From positions 830,586 to 857,590 of the forward strand of contig BFEA01000423.1 in the NCBI GenBank assembly GCA_003427395.1: DNA of 27,005 bases, in the 5' to 3' direction. Every line of letters begins with the position of its first letter. Positions within the stretch are counted from its first letter, which is position 1. The notes beneath the pieces are model-generated. The model was not told where the DNA came from. It ran no database searches and saw only the letters and a list, made by a program, of their open reading frames with translations. The position numbers were made by a program, and so were the translations under genes. The DNA is from Chara braunii (lineage: Eukaryota; Streptophyta; Charophyceae; Charales; Characeae). Positions 17,492 to 26,389 of the stretch are shown here, in pieces.

Positions 17492-17976
17492 CTATTTTGT
17501 TATATGAACCTCAACAAATTCTTCTCCTGTACTGACTATGCGAGTTTAATCCGGCACAAAGTGCAGACCCATGGGTTAGAGTCATTGTGATAGGGACCAT
17601 TGAGCGCCCTTAACAACTTTTCGAGCCTTGTGAATAACAATGAAATCATCGGCGTATCTTACTTGGATAACTCGACCTTCGACCGCCTGTTGCTGAGCCC
17701 ACTCATTCAAAGATTCTCCATTCCGTGCAAAGCAATGTTGGTCAGTAAAGGAGGTATAACCTGAGGCTCGCCAGAGTTATATATAGTTATAGGCGGGGGA
17801 AGGACGAAACCAGTCAAAATGTTTGCTTTCGACCAGACCCTAATCTGATTCCTCGTCCCAGGATACGTGTCTAGCTTCTCCAAGAGGCACAAAGTGTTGA
17901 TTTGATAAAACCATTTCACAATGTCGACGTCAAGGATGAAAGATGCATCATCAATCAATGAATGATGAATCTGCAA
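17492..17976 (-). pseudogene. Group II intron reverse transcriptase fragment with YADD
   Basis: On the minus strand the frame gives FILDVDIVKWFYQIN, LLEKLDTYPGTRNQIRVW, LTGFVLPP and PPLLTNIALHGMENL; after one lost base near 17704 it continues NEWAQQQAVEGRVIQ and VRYADDFIVIHKARKVVKG. A stop, then GLHFVPD and TRIVSTGEEF. These are RT domains 3 to 7 of a bacterial-type group II intron protein; YADD (17645-17656) holds the catalytic aspartates. Frameshift, internal stops and lost residues (DVDI, VIPPLL for a G-rich segment) make it a pseudogene. It overlaps in protein position with the piece at 15168-15341, so the two are separate copies. Confidence 0.88.
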
Positions 17977-18050
17977 AGTTTAACGGCGCACCTTTTGCAT
18001 AATGGGTCAACGAGTAAATTGATACAACAAAGCTTAAACCAAATCTATTC

Positions 18051-18262
18051 AATCCGGTTACAGAATCGATTGAATCGATTTAATCCACTTACAAAACCGA
18101 TTGAATGAATTCAATCCACTTACAAAATTGATTGAATCAATTCAATCCGCTTACAAAATCGATTCAATCTGATTATCGAATCGATTCAATCCGATTACAA
18201 AATTTGTAGACTTAATCACATCGATTGAATATATCGATTACAAAATCAATAGGATCGATTGG
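18051..18262. repeat. AATCGATT-type array with 31- and 22-bp units, right border
   Basis: Three 31-bp units (18051, 18082, 18113) of the form AATCC(A/G)CTTACAAAA then CGATTGAATCAATTC are followed by two 22-bp units (18144, 18166) that lack nine bases, then irregular copies to 18262. The AATCGATT core is the same as in the left array at 14990-15160. Confidence 0.9.
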
Positions 18263-18266
18263 ATCT

Positions 18267-18356
18267 TGTGTGTGTGTGTGTGTGTGTGTGTGTCTGTGTG
18301 TGTGTGTGTGTGTGCGTGGGTGTGTGTGTGTGTATGTGTGTGTGTGTGTGTGTGTG
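18267..18356. repeat. Interrupted (TG)n microsatellite
   Basis: TG repeat with scattered interruptions (TCTG, TGCGTGGG, TGTATG), starting four bases after the AATCGATT array. Confidence 0.96.
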
Positions 18357-18393
18357 AGAGATCGTGTGCGTCAGTGCATGTGTGTGCGACTGC

Positions 18394-18564
18394 AGGCCCG
18401 CATACACGTCGTTTTTGCTGGCCGGCCGGTTAGGGGAAGCTTCCACGACAGGCCTGCAAGCACGTCGGTTTTGCTGGGTGGTTGAGTCAAAAGGGAAACT
18501 TCCATGGCAGGCCCGTACGCACGTTGAATTTGCTGGGCGACTTGGTTAGGGAAGCTTCCACGAC
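18394..18564. repeat. Tandem repeat, 56-59-bp unit, three copies
   Basis: Units at 18394-18449, 18450-18508 and 18509-18564 begin AGGCC(C/T)G and contain CACGTCG-type and TTTGCTGG words, ending GGAAGCTTCCACGAC. A partial fourth unit follows. GGAAGCTTCC is an internal palindrome. Confidence 0.92.
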
Positions 18565-18839
18565 AGTCCCGCACACACCGCACATTCATGCACACATCCG
18601 TTCGGGCCCCCTCGCGTCAGTCCGAATCTTTGAGTTGGTGCGCCTGGGAGCGGTATTGCACATGACGGCGTGTATATTGCAATGCAAATATATAGTTCGC
18701 TCGTGACACTTGCTTTGCCGAGCACCCAGCTCAGAAACCAATCTTCTACCAGAACGGGAAAATGCAGCACGGGGCCCGCAACGTTGCACACCGAACGTAG
18801 AAAACATAAATGATTCTTCTGCTACTATGATGATGATTG
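18565..18839. other. Unassigned sequence
   Basis: No recognisable feature besides short overlapping frames without motifs. Confidence 0.4.
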
Positions 18840-19320
18840 TGTATCTTACAATGTTGTAGGGGAAAATTCATTCCCGTTTGCAGACTACATGAGCAGTGGA
18901 GCGGCACGGTGCATCTTTCCATGTCCTAGCGGTAGCTTCATTCTCAATTCTCGAATCCAGTGAGCCGTGGAGCGGTCTATCTTTCAGTGTTCCAGGGGAG
19001 GACTCATTGTGATTCATTTTCAAACGTGAGCAAATAAGTGATGTATCATTTCGTGTGCTAGGGGAAGATTTATTTACATTCGGTGAGCAGAGGAGTGGTG
19101 TATATTTCCCTGTTCTAGCGGAAGATTCATTTTCGATGTGGAGCACTTCACCACATGCAAATCTCCCTATGTGTTTTTGGGCTGAGTGTGAACGGAAATC
19201 TCCACCACGTAGCACGTGCTTGTGTGTGTGCACTGTGTGGCAGCAATGTATATTTTCCTGGTGTAGCGAATATTCATTCTCGATGTGCACGTTCGGTGAG
19301 CACTGCAGCGAGGCCAGAGA
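18840..19320. repeat. Tandem array related to the 11.2-kb array
   Basis: Six or more units of about 60-70 bp share TATCTTTCCATGTTCTAGCG, GAAGATTCATTCTC and GGTGAGCAGTGGAGCGG with the array at 11240-12090. Copies begin near 18842, 18910, 18977, 19043, 19100 and 19246. Units are shorter and more diverged than at 11.2 kb. Confidence 0.8.
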
Positions 19321-19467
19321 GAGATAGAGAGGGTGCACTTCGCCAGCAGCCCGTACCTTTCTATGTTGTTTTGGGGTTGTGAAGGGAACTCTTCACCTTT
19401 TCATGAACACCGGTTGCGAACACCGGCTGCACCGATACTGTCTGCCTCTTCCCGCATAACACCACTT

Positions 19468-19471
<4 letters not shown>

Positions 19472-19531
<60 letters not shown>

Positions 19532-19539
19532 TGTGTGTG
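19472..19539. repeat. (TG)n microsatellite
   Basis: TG tract of about 34 units with one TATG interruption. Confidence 0.97.
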
Positions 19540-19626
19540 ATGATATGTGTGGACACATATTATGGGAGCCTCAATGCATAACACATATGCACTCACAACC
19601 ACTGTCATGTCACAGGGGACACTCCA

Positions 19627-19815
19627 TTGATCACCTTTCGTCACCACTTCCACGGGCTCGTCAACAGAGTTGCTCCGTCCAAGATATCACAGGAAACACT
19701 TCTTTCGCAAACTCGTTTTGTAATACAATCTCACAAAGGTTCCGCTTTACACCGACTCATCAGTGCTTTGGTTCCGTTGATTTCAGGTTGGGGAAACTAC
19801 TTTAAGTCATTGTAG
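19627..19815 (+). pseudogene. Group II intron maturase C-terminal (domain X) fragment
   Basis: The frame contains KISQETLLSQTRFVIQSHKG, then SALHRLISALVPLISGWGNY and FKSL before a stop. The pattern LI..L.P.I.GWGNY(F/H) is the hallmark of the maturase domain X of group II intron proteins, near its end. The N-terminal RT is absent here. It lies 110 bp before the tRNA-Glu/tRNA-Arg pair, another organelle-like block. It could be the end of a copy whose other parts lie at 17.1-18.0 kb, but orientation and spacing do not show it. Confidence 0.75.
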
Positions 19816-19898
19816 GCATATGTGTGGTTTTGTTTTTTGTTAATTAAATTAATGCAACTAACAGGCTTCGGTAGTGTGACCCGCCTGACCTGGCCCTT

Positions 19899-19920
19899 TG
19901 ATATGATAGATATCATATCA
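19899..19920. repeat. 10-bp-arm palindrome beside trnE
   Basis: TGATATGATA and TATCATATCA flank GA. The hairpin lies four bases past the 3' end of trnE (minus strand), a usual position for mitochondrial transcript-end stem-loops. Confidence 0.65.
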
Positions 19921-19924
19921 TATA

Positions 19925-19997
19925 TATCCCTTACGGGATTTGAACCCGTGTCTTCGCCATGAAAAAGCGATGTCCTATACCCCTAGACGAAAGGGAC
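19925..19997 (-). tRNA. trnE: tRNA-Glu (UUC), plant mitochondrial type
   Basis: Minus strand: acceptor GTCCCTT/AAGGGAT, anticodon stem TCGCT/GGCGA around TTTTCAT (UUC), T arm CACGGGTTCAAATCCCGT. It agrees closely with plant mitochondrial trnE-UUC, including CTTTCGTCTAG and GAAGACACGGG. All main stems pair, so the structure appears intact. Confidence 0.92.
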
Positions 19998-20005
19998 GAA
20001 TGAAT

Positions 20006-20079
20006 GTGCTTGTAGCTCAATTGGATAGAGCACCAAACTACGGATTTGGGGGTTGAGAGTTCAAGTCTTTCCAAGCATG
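20006..20079 (+). tRNA. trnR: tRNA-Arg (ACG), mitochondrial type
   Basis: Acceptor GTGCTTG/CAAGCAT, D stem GCTC/GAGC with loop AATTGGATA, anticodon stem CCAAA/TTTGG around CTACGGA (ACG), variable loop GGGTT, T stem GAGAG/CTTTC, discriminator G. Every stem is paired, with G:U at 1:72 and one T-stem position. It is divergently placed eight bases from trnE. Confidence 0.92.
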
Positions 20080-20510
20080 GGCCTATAACTCAGTGACTTC
20101 AATATCCAGAACCCTTAGAAAGTAACCTTTGGTGTGAATTTGACTTATAGTTATAAAAGTGTGCGACCGAACTTCACACTAGGGGCATATGGCTTACCTT
20201 CAACTGGCAACAATAGAGGAAACAAAGCATGCCATAAAAGCACATTCATAGGGCACTTCGTGCCTGGAGCTGTGATGCAAGCCCCCTGGCGCTTATACGA
20301 GATGAAGCGGCTCGAAGAGCGGTCGTTTTCGGGGAAGCATACCCTGCAGCCCTTCGACTTTGTGCACTTGGGGAAGCACGCGAATGCACGCTGGCCTTCG
20401 GCCCTCTGCCTGTCCCTCAACTAGTACCCAAAACGCTACACTTACTGCAACACAAGTCTCATTCAGCAGGAGAGAAGGGGGAGGATGGGGGGAAGAAAAC
20501 AGAAGATGAT

Positions 20511-20514
<4 letters not shown>
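20080..20514. other. Unassigned sequence
   Basis: The two opposing frames at 20134-20424 and 20151-20420 are mirror shadows, with no recognised motif. From 20455 on the sequence becomes purine rich toward the microsatellite. Confidence 0.4.

Positions 20515-20599
<85 letters not shown>
20515..20599. repeat. (GA)n microsatellite
   Basis: AG repeat of about 42 units. Confidence 0.97.
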
Positions 20600-20601
<2 letters not shown>

Positions 20602-23404
20602 CATTAATGCAAAGCTCAATCGACGATTGAAATCCATAGATAGTTTGCAAGAGAAGGAGAAATTTGTGTTGAGGTAGTCCTCAGGATATGCACAAGATTT
20701 GAACTGACACGTGGACAAATACGAGATCCCACGTCATAAATCAAAGGCAAAAATTAATAAGGATTGGTGTCGCATGCTTATTTGAAGAAATTCGGAGAGA
20801 AATATGAATTACTTAGAGAACCAGCATGGCGGAGAGACAATATTTCGTAAGTTGCAGGTCAAGAAACAAAATAGACTAAGTGAGACTCTGTCATATCAGG
20901 CGACCATAACTGAAGCAGACAATAACCAAAAGAAGGTAGGCAATCACGAATAGTCACACTCGAAAAGAGCCACATCTTCTGCCACTCGTTAATTCATTGA
21001 TAAACGACTGAAAAGATCTGATTAAACCAATGAAGTGCAAAAGCGGATTCATGGATTTCACAGACGTCCTTCGCAAAAATCAAGGAGGATAAAATGCATC
21101 ATACATAGACAGTGAGCGAAACCATGGAAAGATGTCAAGGAGACTCCAAAGTTCGAATGAATGAGAATTGAGAACCCCACATCTTTCTCGAAACGCAGAT
21201 CAAGAATAGATGTAACAACTCTAAACACTCCCTTTCTCAAGCAAGGAACGCTCCCCTAACCCCTTTCAACAGTTAACTCAGATGACCGAGAGCATTGTCA
21301 TCCATAGACAGCCGACGCTGCATGAATGGTTACTTCAACCCAGGCAGTAAAACCCCTGACTGAGTAGCACATCTACTTAAAATAAGACACTCTACTCGAA
21401 AGACTAAATTAAATTTTAATGTATTCAAAGAATTATGCAGATTGAGAACAACGACCTCAGCCGGAGATCCAACCTAATCGTTTCTCATCCATTATCCTCA
21501 AGAAGATATTACAAACATCAAAGATCCGAACGGAGTCAGTTTCAGAACCCGCCGCAAACCACGTACAACGATCGAAACTACCCCTCACAATGTTTAAACA
21601 TGATTCGTAACCTGTCCCCCAAAACAGAAAACTGCGTAATATGTATAGACGCTCAGATCTTGGCATGCTTACGTGGCAAACCAGCCATCGTCGACTCGAT
21701 GCAACCAGACTATGTTCATACTCGTCAAGTCCAAGGGACTGACCGCTCAGAGAAATCTACAGAATTGGGAGGTACATGACTCTAGAATATAAACAGAGTT
21801 TCCATCAGAGATTCTCCACAGAGTTTGTAATCATCCCATATATATCAACATCTTCAAGAATCAGGGAGGACGAGTCGACCAGCGATCATTGTTCCTTGAT
21901 ACCTCGGATCCTATCGGTGAGAAGCATAGACTGGCAACACACATAAGCAAAAGGACATTCAGGCAATACCCCATCCCACACCCATTCCCATAACATATAG
22001 CTAGATGAATAGGCATGCATCCCAGACCACGCACACCACAAGCACGAAGTGAAGGTAAGCGATCACAAGGACTGGATATGTCATCCAGCGAGAGAGATAT
22101 TCTTGGTTCTCAACACATCACTTCAATAATCACCATTATATCACACGTACGGTAGGTGAAAGAAAGCAGAAGTCCCATCTAGCTAGTGTGGTGGCAAACA
22201 TCCTTAAACATGTTTTTTGCTAATCATGCCACAAATTAGCTCATCAAAGGTGTCCATCACTGGACAACACAACATGAGATCTACTTATTGAAGAGATGCA
22301 CGAGAACCATAGGTGAAGAAGATACCAGAAGTGGAAGAAGGTAAGAGAGTGAATTACTTCGGACTAGAGAGGGAGAGAGATAGAGAGGGGAGAGGGGGGA
22401 GGGATGGAAAGAAAGGATAGGTGCGAGGTGATTTGTTGATGACGTCAACGACTGCATCACCTCCGATTGTGAGGCAGGCTCGGCGATTCCGTCCTCAGAT
22501 AGATGCATGTGAAACATCTCCTCGAAGCTGACCGCGGTATCCATGGCAAAGATTACAAGATCCTCCTTGTGCCGAGAAGGAAGGTGATACTAGGGGTAAA
22601 CTTAACTGAAATCCCGAGAGGGATCCAGAAGCATGATATGGCCAAGATAGCAGAAGCAACTATGAAAATTCTTAGAAGCGAAGCGTTGAGGATGAGTGTA
22701 AAGTTGCAAGACACAGTGGTGGCTGCAAAGAGCAACGCAGGTCGTTCACTCATCATAGCAATGGTACAAGCAGATAGATGGCCGACGATGGCAACCCAAA
22801 ATTGTCGAGGGCGACTATACTCGCGAACTTCTCTCGGAGGATAAGGATAATCGTATAGTCATCCTCGAGTCATCCTCGTCGGTCCGGTGAAGGAGGATTA
22901 CCTCGGTGCTATTCGAATAGTTAAATAGCGCAGAAGGTCGAAGGGATCCACGAATCGGCATGGAGTGGCACTGAAAGGTTCCAAGCCCTATGGTCGGCTG
23001 CACTAACTCCAATGTAGGTCCTAGAAGCTACGATATGGACCAGGTGCCAGAAAATCGATAGGTTTATACGTGATTGGAAGAAGGGTAGATTCATAAGTTT
23101 GTGGTACCTGCCTATATCAAGCCATGATTCCTCCTTCGGGTAGTCACCTATAGCCTAAAAAATAGGTAATGAGAATGTAGACATTATTGCAACGAAGTTC
23201 AATGTTCTAGTTTTGAGAGGGGCAGAGACTCAGCTACTCCTTTATTTTCATTATATAATTTTTAATATATTTGATCTAATTTTATATCCCTTTATTTTTA
23301 TTTTTAATTATTTTTAATTACTTTCGTTCAGAAATAATTATCCATAATGGCCACCCATTTAGGGCCAAGATCATAGAATGTTGGGGATCAAACAACTCTT
23401 GTTA

Positions 23405-23405
<1 letters not shown>
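20600..23405. other. Unassigned sequence, no gene recognised
   Basis: Frames of 60-114 residues occur (for example 21435-21779 plus and 22503-22844 plus), without family motifs. The second begins MHVKHLLEADRGIHGKDYKI and is moderately rich in charged residues, so an exon or transposon remnant cannot be excluded. A GA-rich stretch lies at 22365-22405 and an AT-rich stretch at 23240-23340. Confidence 0.4.

Positions 23406-23493
<88 letters not shown>
23406..23493. repeat. Compound microsatellite (TG)n(GA)n
   Basis: TG tract (23406-23457) continuing as GA (to 23493), the same order as at the window start. Confidence 0.97.
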
Positions 23494-23497
<4 letters not shown>

Positions 23498-23604
23498 CTG
23501 TTCGGTTCTGCTTGTTTTTTGTGGAAGGACAACGGACTTGGGATATCATCATGGAACTGACCGGCCCCATTGGTGCCATTCCAATTTGGCTGCCCCCCAC
23601 CAAC

Positions 23605-23664
23605 AGGCCCTGGGTTAGTACACGTGAACTGTTGAAATACCGACCTCAGCTCGAATCTAGGTCC
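23605..23664 (+). mobile_element. Fourth copy of the tRNA-like module
   Basis: GGCCCTGGGTTAGTACACGT, GAACTGTTGAAATACCGACC and CAGCTCGAATCTAGGTCC match the modules at 10255-10323 and 8707-8771, here in sense orientation. The preceding CCACCAACAGGC also matches the 10-kb copy. No U6 sequence follows. Confidence 0.6.
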
Positions 23665-24019
23665 ATCTGATGAACTGAATAAAAAATTTATGGGAAATTT
23701 ATCTTTCAATTGGATGCATGTATGCTGGAAGCAGATGGTAGCTAGGAGGGGGTCATTTCGCATCCACATCCTTCGTGAAAGAAGAACACTGCCGATAGAG
23801 CCCTAAAATTTCAGGGTTTTTACATCGTCTTTATAACAAGCCTCTCGCACCTTTTGTCGGATTTTCAGGGCTTGCCAAACCGGTCATCTCCAAGATCCTA
23901 GCAAATACTACACTTGGCAAACATAGACCTTGACCAAGAATAAAAACAAGCCAACATAACAGAGGAAAAAACAGAAAAATAAATGCACTTTCAGTGCGGA
24001 GGTGGTTAACCTAGGGTGT
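23665..24019. other. Unassigned sequence
   Basis: Nothing recognised between the tRNA-like module and the LINE remnant. Confidence 0.4.
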
Positions 24020-24053
24020 CGACGATGAATAGTGTAGTACAGGCGGCCCCTGG

Positions 24054-24314
24054 TACAAATCTGCAATCTGGGCCCTCGGCAAGGAGGCCGTCCGATCGCT
24101 TAAGCGGCAATTCATAGCCCTGCTATGGAGAAACAACGGTGAACTCCCGAATGTTATTAGCAGGGTGGCCTGGTCATCGGTGATCCAACCCAAAGACAAA
24201 TGGGGCCTGGGGATCCTAGACCCGGAGACCCAGATCAAAGCATTAACGGTCCACTGGGTCAGGAGGCTGCTCTTCACTCGGCGCCTCCCATGGTGCGCCC
24301 TTGCAAATAGCTAG
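24054..24314 (+). pseudogene. LINE reverse transcriptase C-terminal (thumb) fragment
   Basis: The frame reads ALGKEAVRSLKRQFIALLWR, then VAWSSVIQPKDKWGLGILDP, ETQIKALTVHWVRRLL and a stop at 24312. The W..V..PK..GGLG(I/L).D......AL...W pattern is typical of plant L1-like LINE proteins just after the RT core. Further pieces of the same protein follow in other frames at 24379-24630 (DFWARVLKAWRKLP) and 24690-25070. Confidence 0.82.
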
Positions 24315-25231
24315 ACTCGCCCTGCAAACACCATAGGGAGTTAACCCATTAGCCTGGCTGGAAGACCTTTTCTAGACTGTGCCACGGTCCCCTCAAAACA
24401 ATCGAGTTTCATGCCAAGACACAACCCGCTTGGATTTGGCCAGGGACGACTTCTGGGCCCGTGTTTTGAAAGCTTGGCGTAAACTTCCGCTGCCTGACAA
24501 AACCCCACTGACTACATGGGAAGAGGTGATGCGTCAACCTCTTTTTGGGAAAGGAGGATTACGGACCAGTACAATAGGGTGTATTGCAGCTCAAGCACCC
24601 CGTGGAATAACTGGGTCAAAAATGGTATAACCAGAATAAATGATTTATGAGATACAGGGGAGGGAGACTGAAAAACTGCATAACAACTAATGACTATACT
24701 AAAATATTGTCACAATGTTAAGGAGCACACCGAATCGTTGATCTTTGCTATGACCCTTGACTGGATGCGCATCCTACGCAAAGGGGCGCGACTGGTAGAA
24801 GGAGATTGGGTAGCGCTCCCAGGTGATCTGGAAAGTGTGGGCAATGCGGTGGAGGTACGACCGGACAAAATGCTGGTTAACCTCTTCCACATAGGTAAGG
24901 AAAATGCGCTCACTCGGTACAACCCAGAGGCAATGAGATGGTGGAGAAATGTGGACCTGCACAGGGTCCAAGTGCTGCGGGACAGACGAGTGTGGATCGC
25001 ATACCACCCAAACACCCCCATGGCTGAGCTCCCCTTTGATCCCGAGGAATGGCAGTGGGCCCCTACGCAAAAACGTAGGTCAGGGGAGATTGCATACTTT
25101 AACGGTGAAGGCTACCTACCGTCTACTGCGACCAAAAGTGAACATAAAAGAAACGGTGAAGGCTCGATGGAGTCCTCATTTAAATGTAGTAACTGAGGCC
25201 ATCCTCCACCCCATCCGCTAGTTCACCGCCA

Positions 25232-25456
25232 CAAGGTCTAGGCTGTGTGGCAGATAGAACATCGCTGCCTGCCCACCAACGACTGGTTGATAGATCGTAC
25301 ATATCTCGAGCAGAAGGGGCAGGCACTACCGTGGTGTAAATCATGCCACACCGTCTTTCCCGCATAATTCTGGAAACCATAGAGCATATATGCATGCAGT
25401 GTCCGGAGGCTGTTCTCACATGGAGATGGTGGGATAGGATCTGCACACTGTTGGGC
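25232..25456 (+). pseudogene. LINE zinc-binding RT-associated domain (zf-RVT) fragment
   Basis: After a stop the frame gives VWQIEHRCLPTNDWLIDRTY, ALPWCKSCHTVFPA, a stop, then ETIEHICMQCPEAVLTWRWW. The W....LPT(N)D.L..R, CxxC and E..H....CP.....W pattern is the zf-RVT domain of plant LINEs. Upstream at 25089-25190 another frame has VKATYRLLRPK, the lead-in to that domain. Stops and frame changes make it non-functional. Confidence 0.82.
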
Positions 25457-25629
25457 ACTGCGTCCAAATGGCCATGGGATTGGTGGTCCATTTAATGCGA
25501 GGCATGGATCTCTCCGCTGACAACACTTTTGAAAACATGTCAAGTTAGGGAGGAGAGCAGTCACATGGACCCTCTGGAGAAAATGCTGTATCCATGCTAT
25601 CGCGGGGGTTCACATAGCTGGGGAAGAGG

Positions 25630-26245
25630 TAACAGACATGATAAAACAATATATTCAACAAGAACTCATGATACGATGGCAAAAAGTTAAAAACCAACTT
25701 GAGCTGTTTCATTCATCAAAAGACATAACACAAACAATTCATCAATTCTCTGGGGACTGGTTGGGCAGTGAGGATAGGGGCTGGATCACATCTGTCCGCT
25801 GGGATGGCAGGCCCGCCCAGGAGTGTAACCAGGAGAAATTCAGGAGAGACTACCGTATTCGCTTCAGAAACTAGACTGCGGTGGGCCTGGAGATCCCACT
25901 GCGACCATCCACAGAATTCCCGGACCCCTTCCCACCCCACCAGCTGGCAATGGTCGATATTATGCAATGGTATGGAGCAGAGTGAGCAAGACCACAAGCA
26001 AGACCACAGGCTGATGGGACCAAGTAAGGAAGCAGCGGGTCAACAAAGAGGACACGGAAGGTATCGGCGGATATTCAGAAGTAGAAGTAGCCGCTAGGGA
26101 AACATGAGGGATCTGACGGTCTGGGGCAGACTGAAGAAGCGGCGCCCTGAAGTGTACTGTTGTCCAACATACTTATCATTAACCCTGCACAGTTAATCCC
26201 CTGGAGACAGGGCAATGAATGCTGGCAGGCTGTCGGATGTACAAT
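25630..26245. other. LINE C-terminal tail and 3' untranslated remnant
   Basis: A frame from 25638 to 25871 (MIKQYIQQELMIRWQKVKNQ) may be the C-terminal tail of the LINE protein. No further domain is recognisable. Confidence 0.5.
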
Positions 26246-26389
26246 GGGACACTGGACCCACTTTCCAGCAGGTGCTGCTCCCCACCAATAGACTGGAGCA
26301 CCCAGGTCTCTTGCTACAAGCGGGTGCTCTTATCACCTTTCCTAGCAAAGGCACGGGGGTAAATTTCAAAAAAAAAAAAAAAAAAAAAA

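Larger units (their letters stand above)
24020..26389 (+). mobile_element. Decayed non-LTR retrotransposon (LINE), 3' half
   Basis: The order is the RT C-terminal region, a connector, a zinc-knuckle RT-associated domain, an untranslated 3' region and poly(A) (26369-26389). The catalytic RT core and any endonuclease are absent, so the copy is 5' truncated or disrupted. Reading frame is lost many times. Its final 150 bp are shared with the short copy at 811-962, which defines the 3' end of the family. Confidence 0.85.

Noticed and set aside
18225-18485. Cysteine/valine and histidine/threonine repeat proteins across TG and GA tracts (also at 6-221, 19361-19653, 20293-20718 and 23371-23769)
   Set aside because: Translations of dinucleotide microsatellites, not proteins.
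19861-19898. Searched for group II intron domain V after the maturase fragment
   Set aside because: The AGGCTTCGGTAGTG-type stretch does not form the expected 34-nucleotide domain V hairpin with its AGC triad.
22503-22844. 113-residue frame as a possible nuclear gene exon
   Set aside because: No recognisable domain, no convincing splice or start context, and it overlaps a comparable frame on the other strand; left as unassigned.
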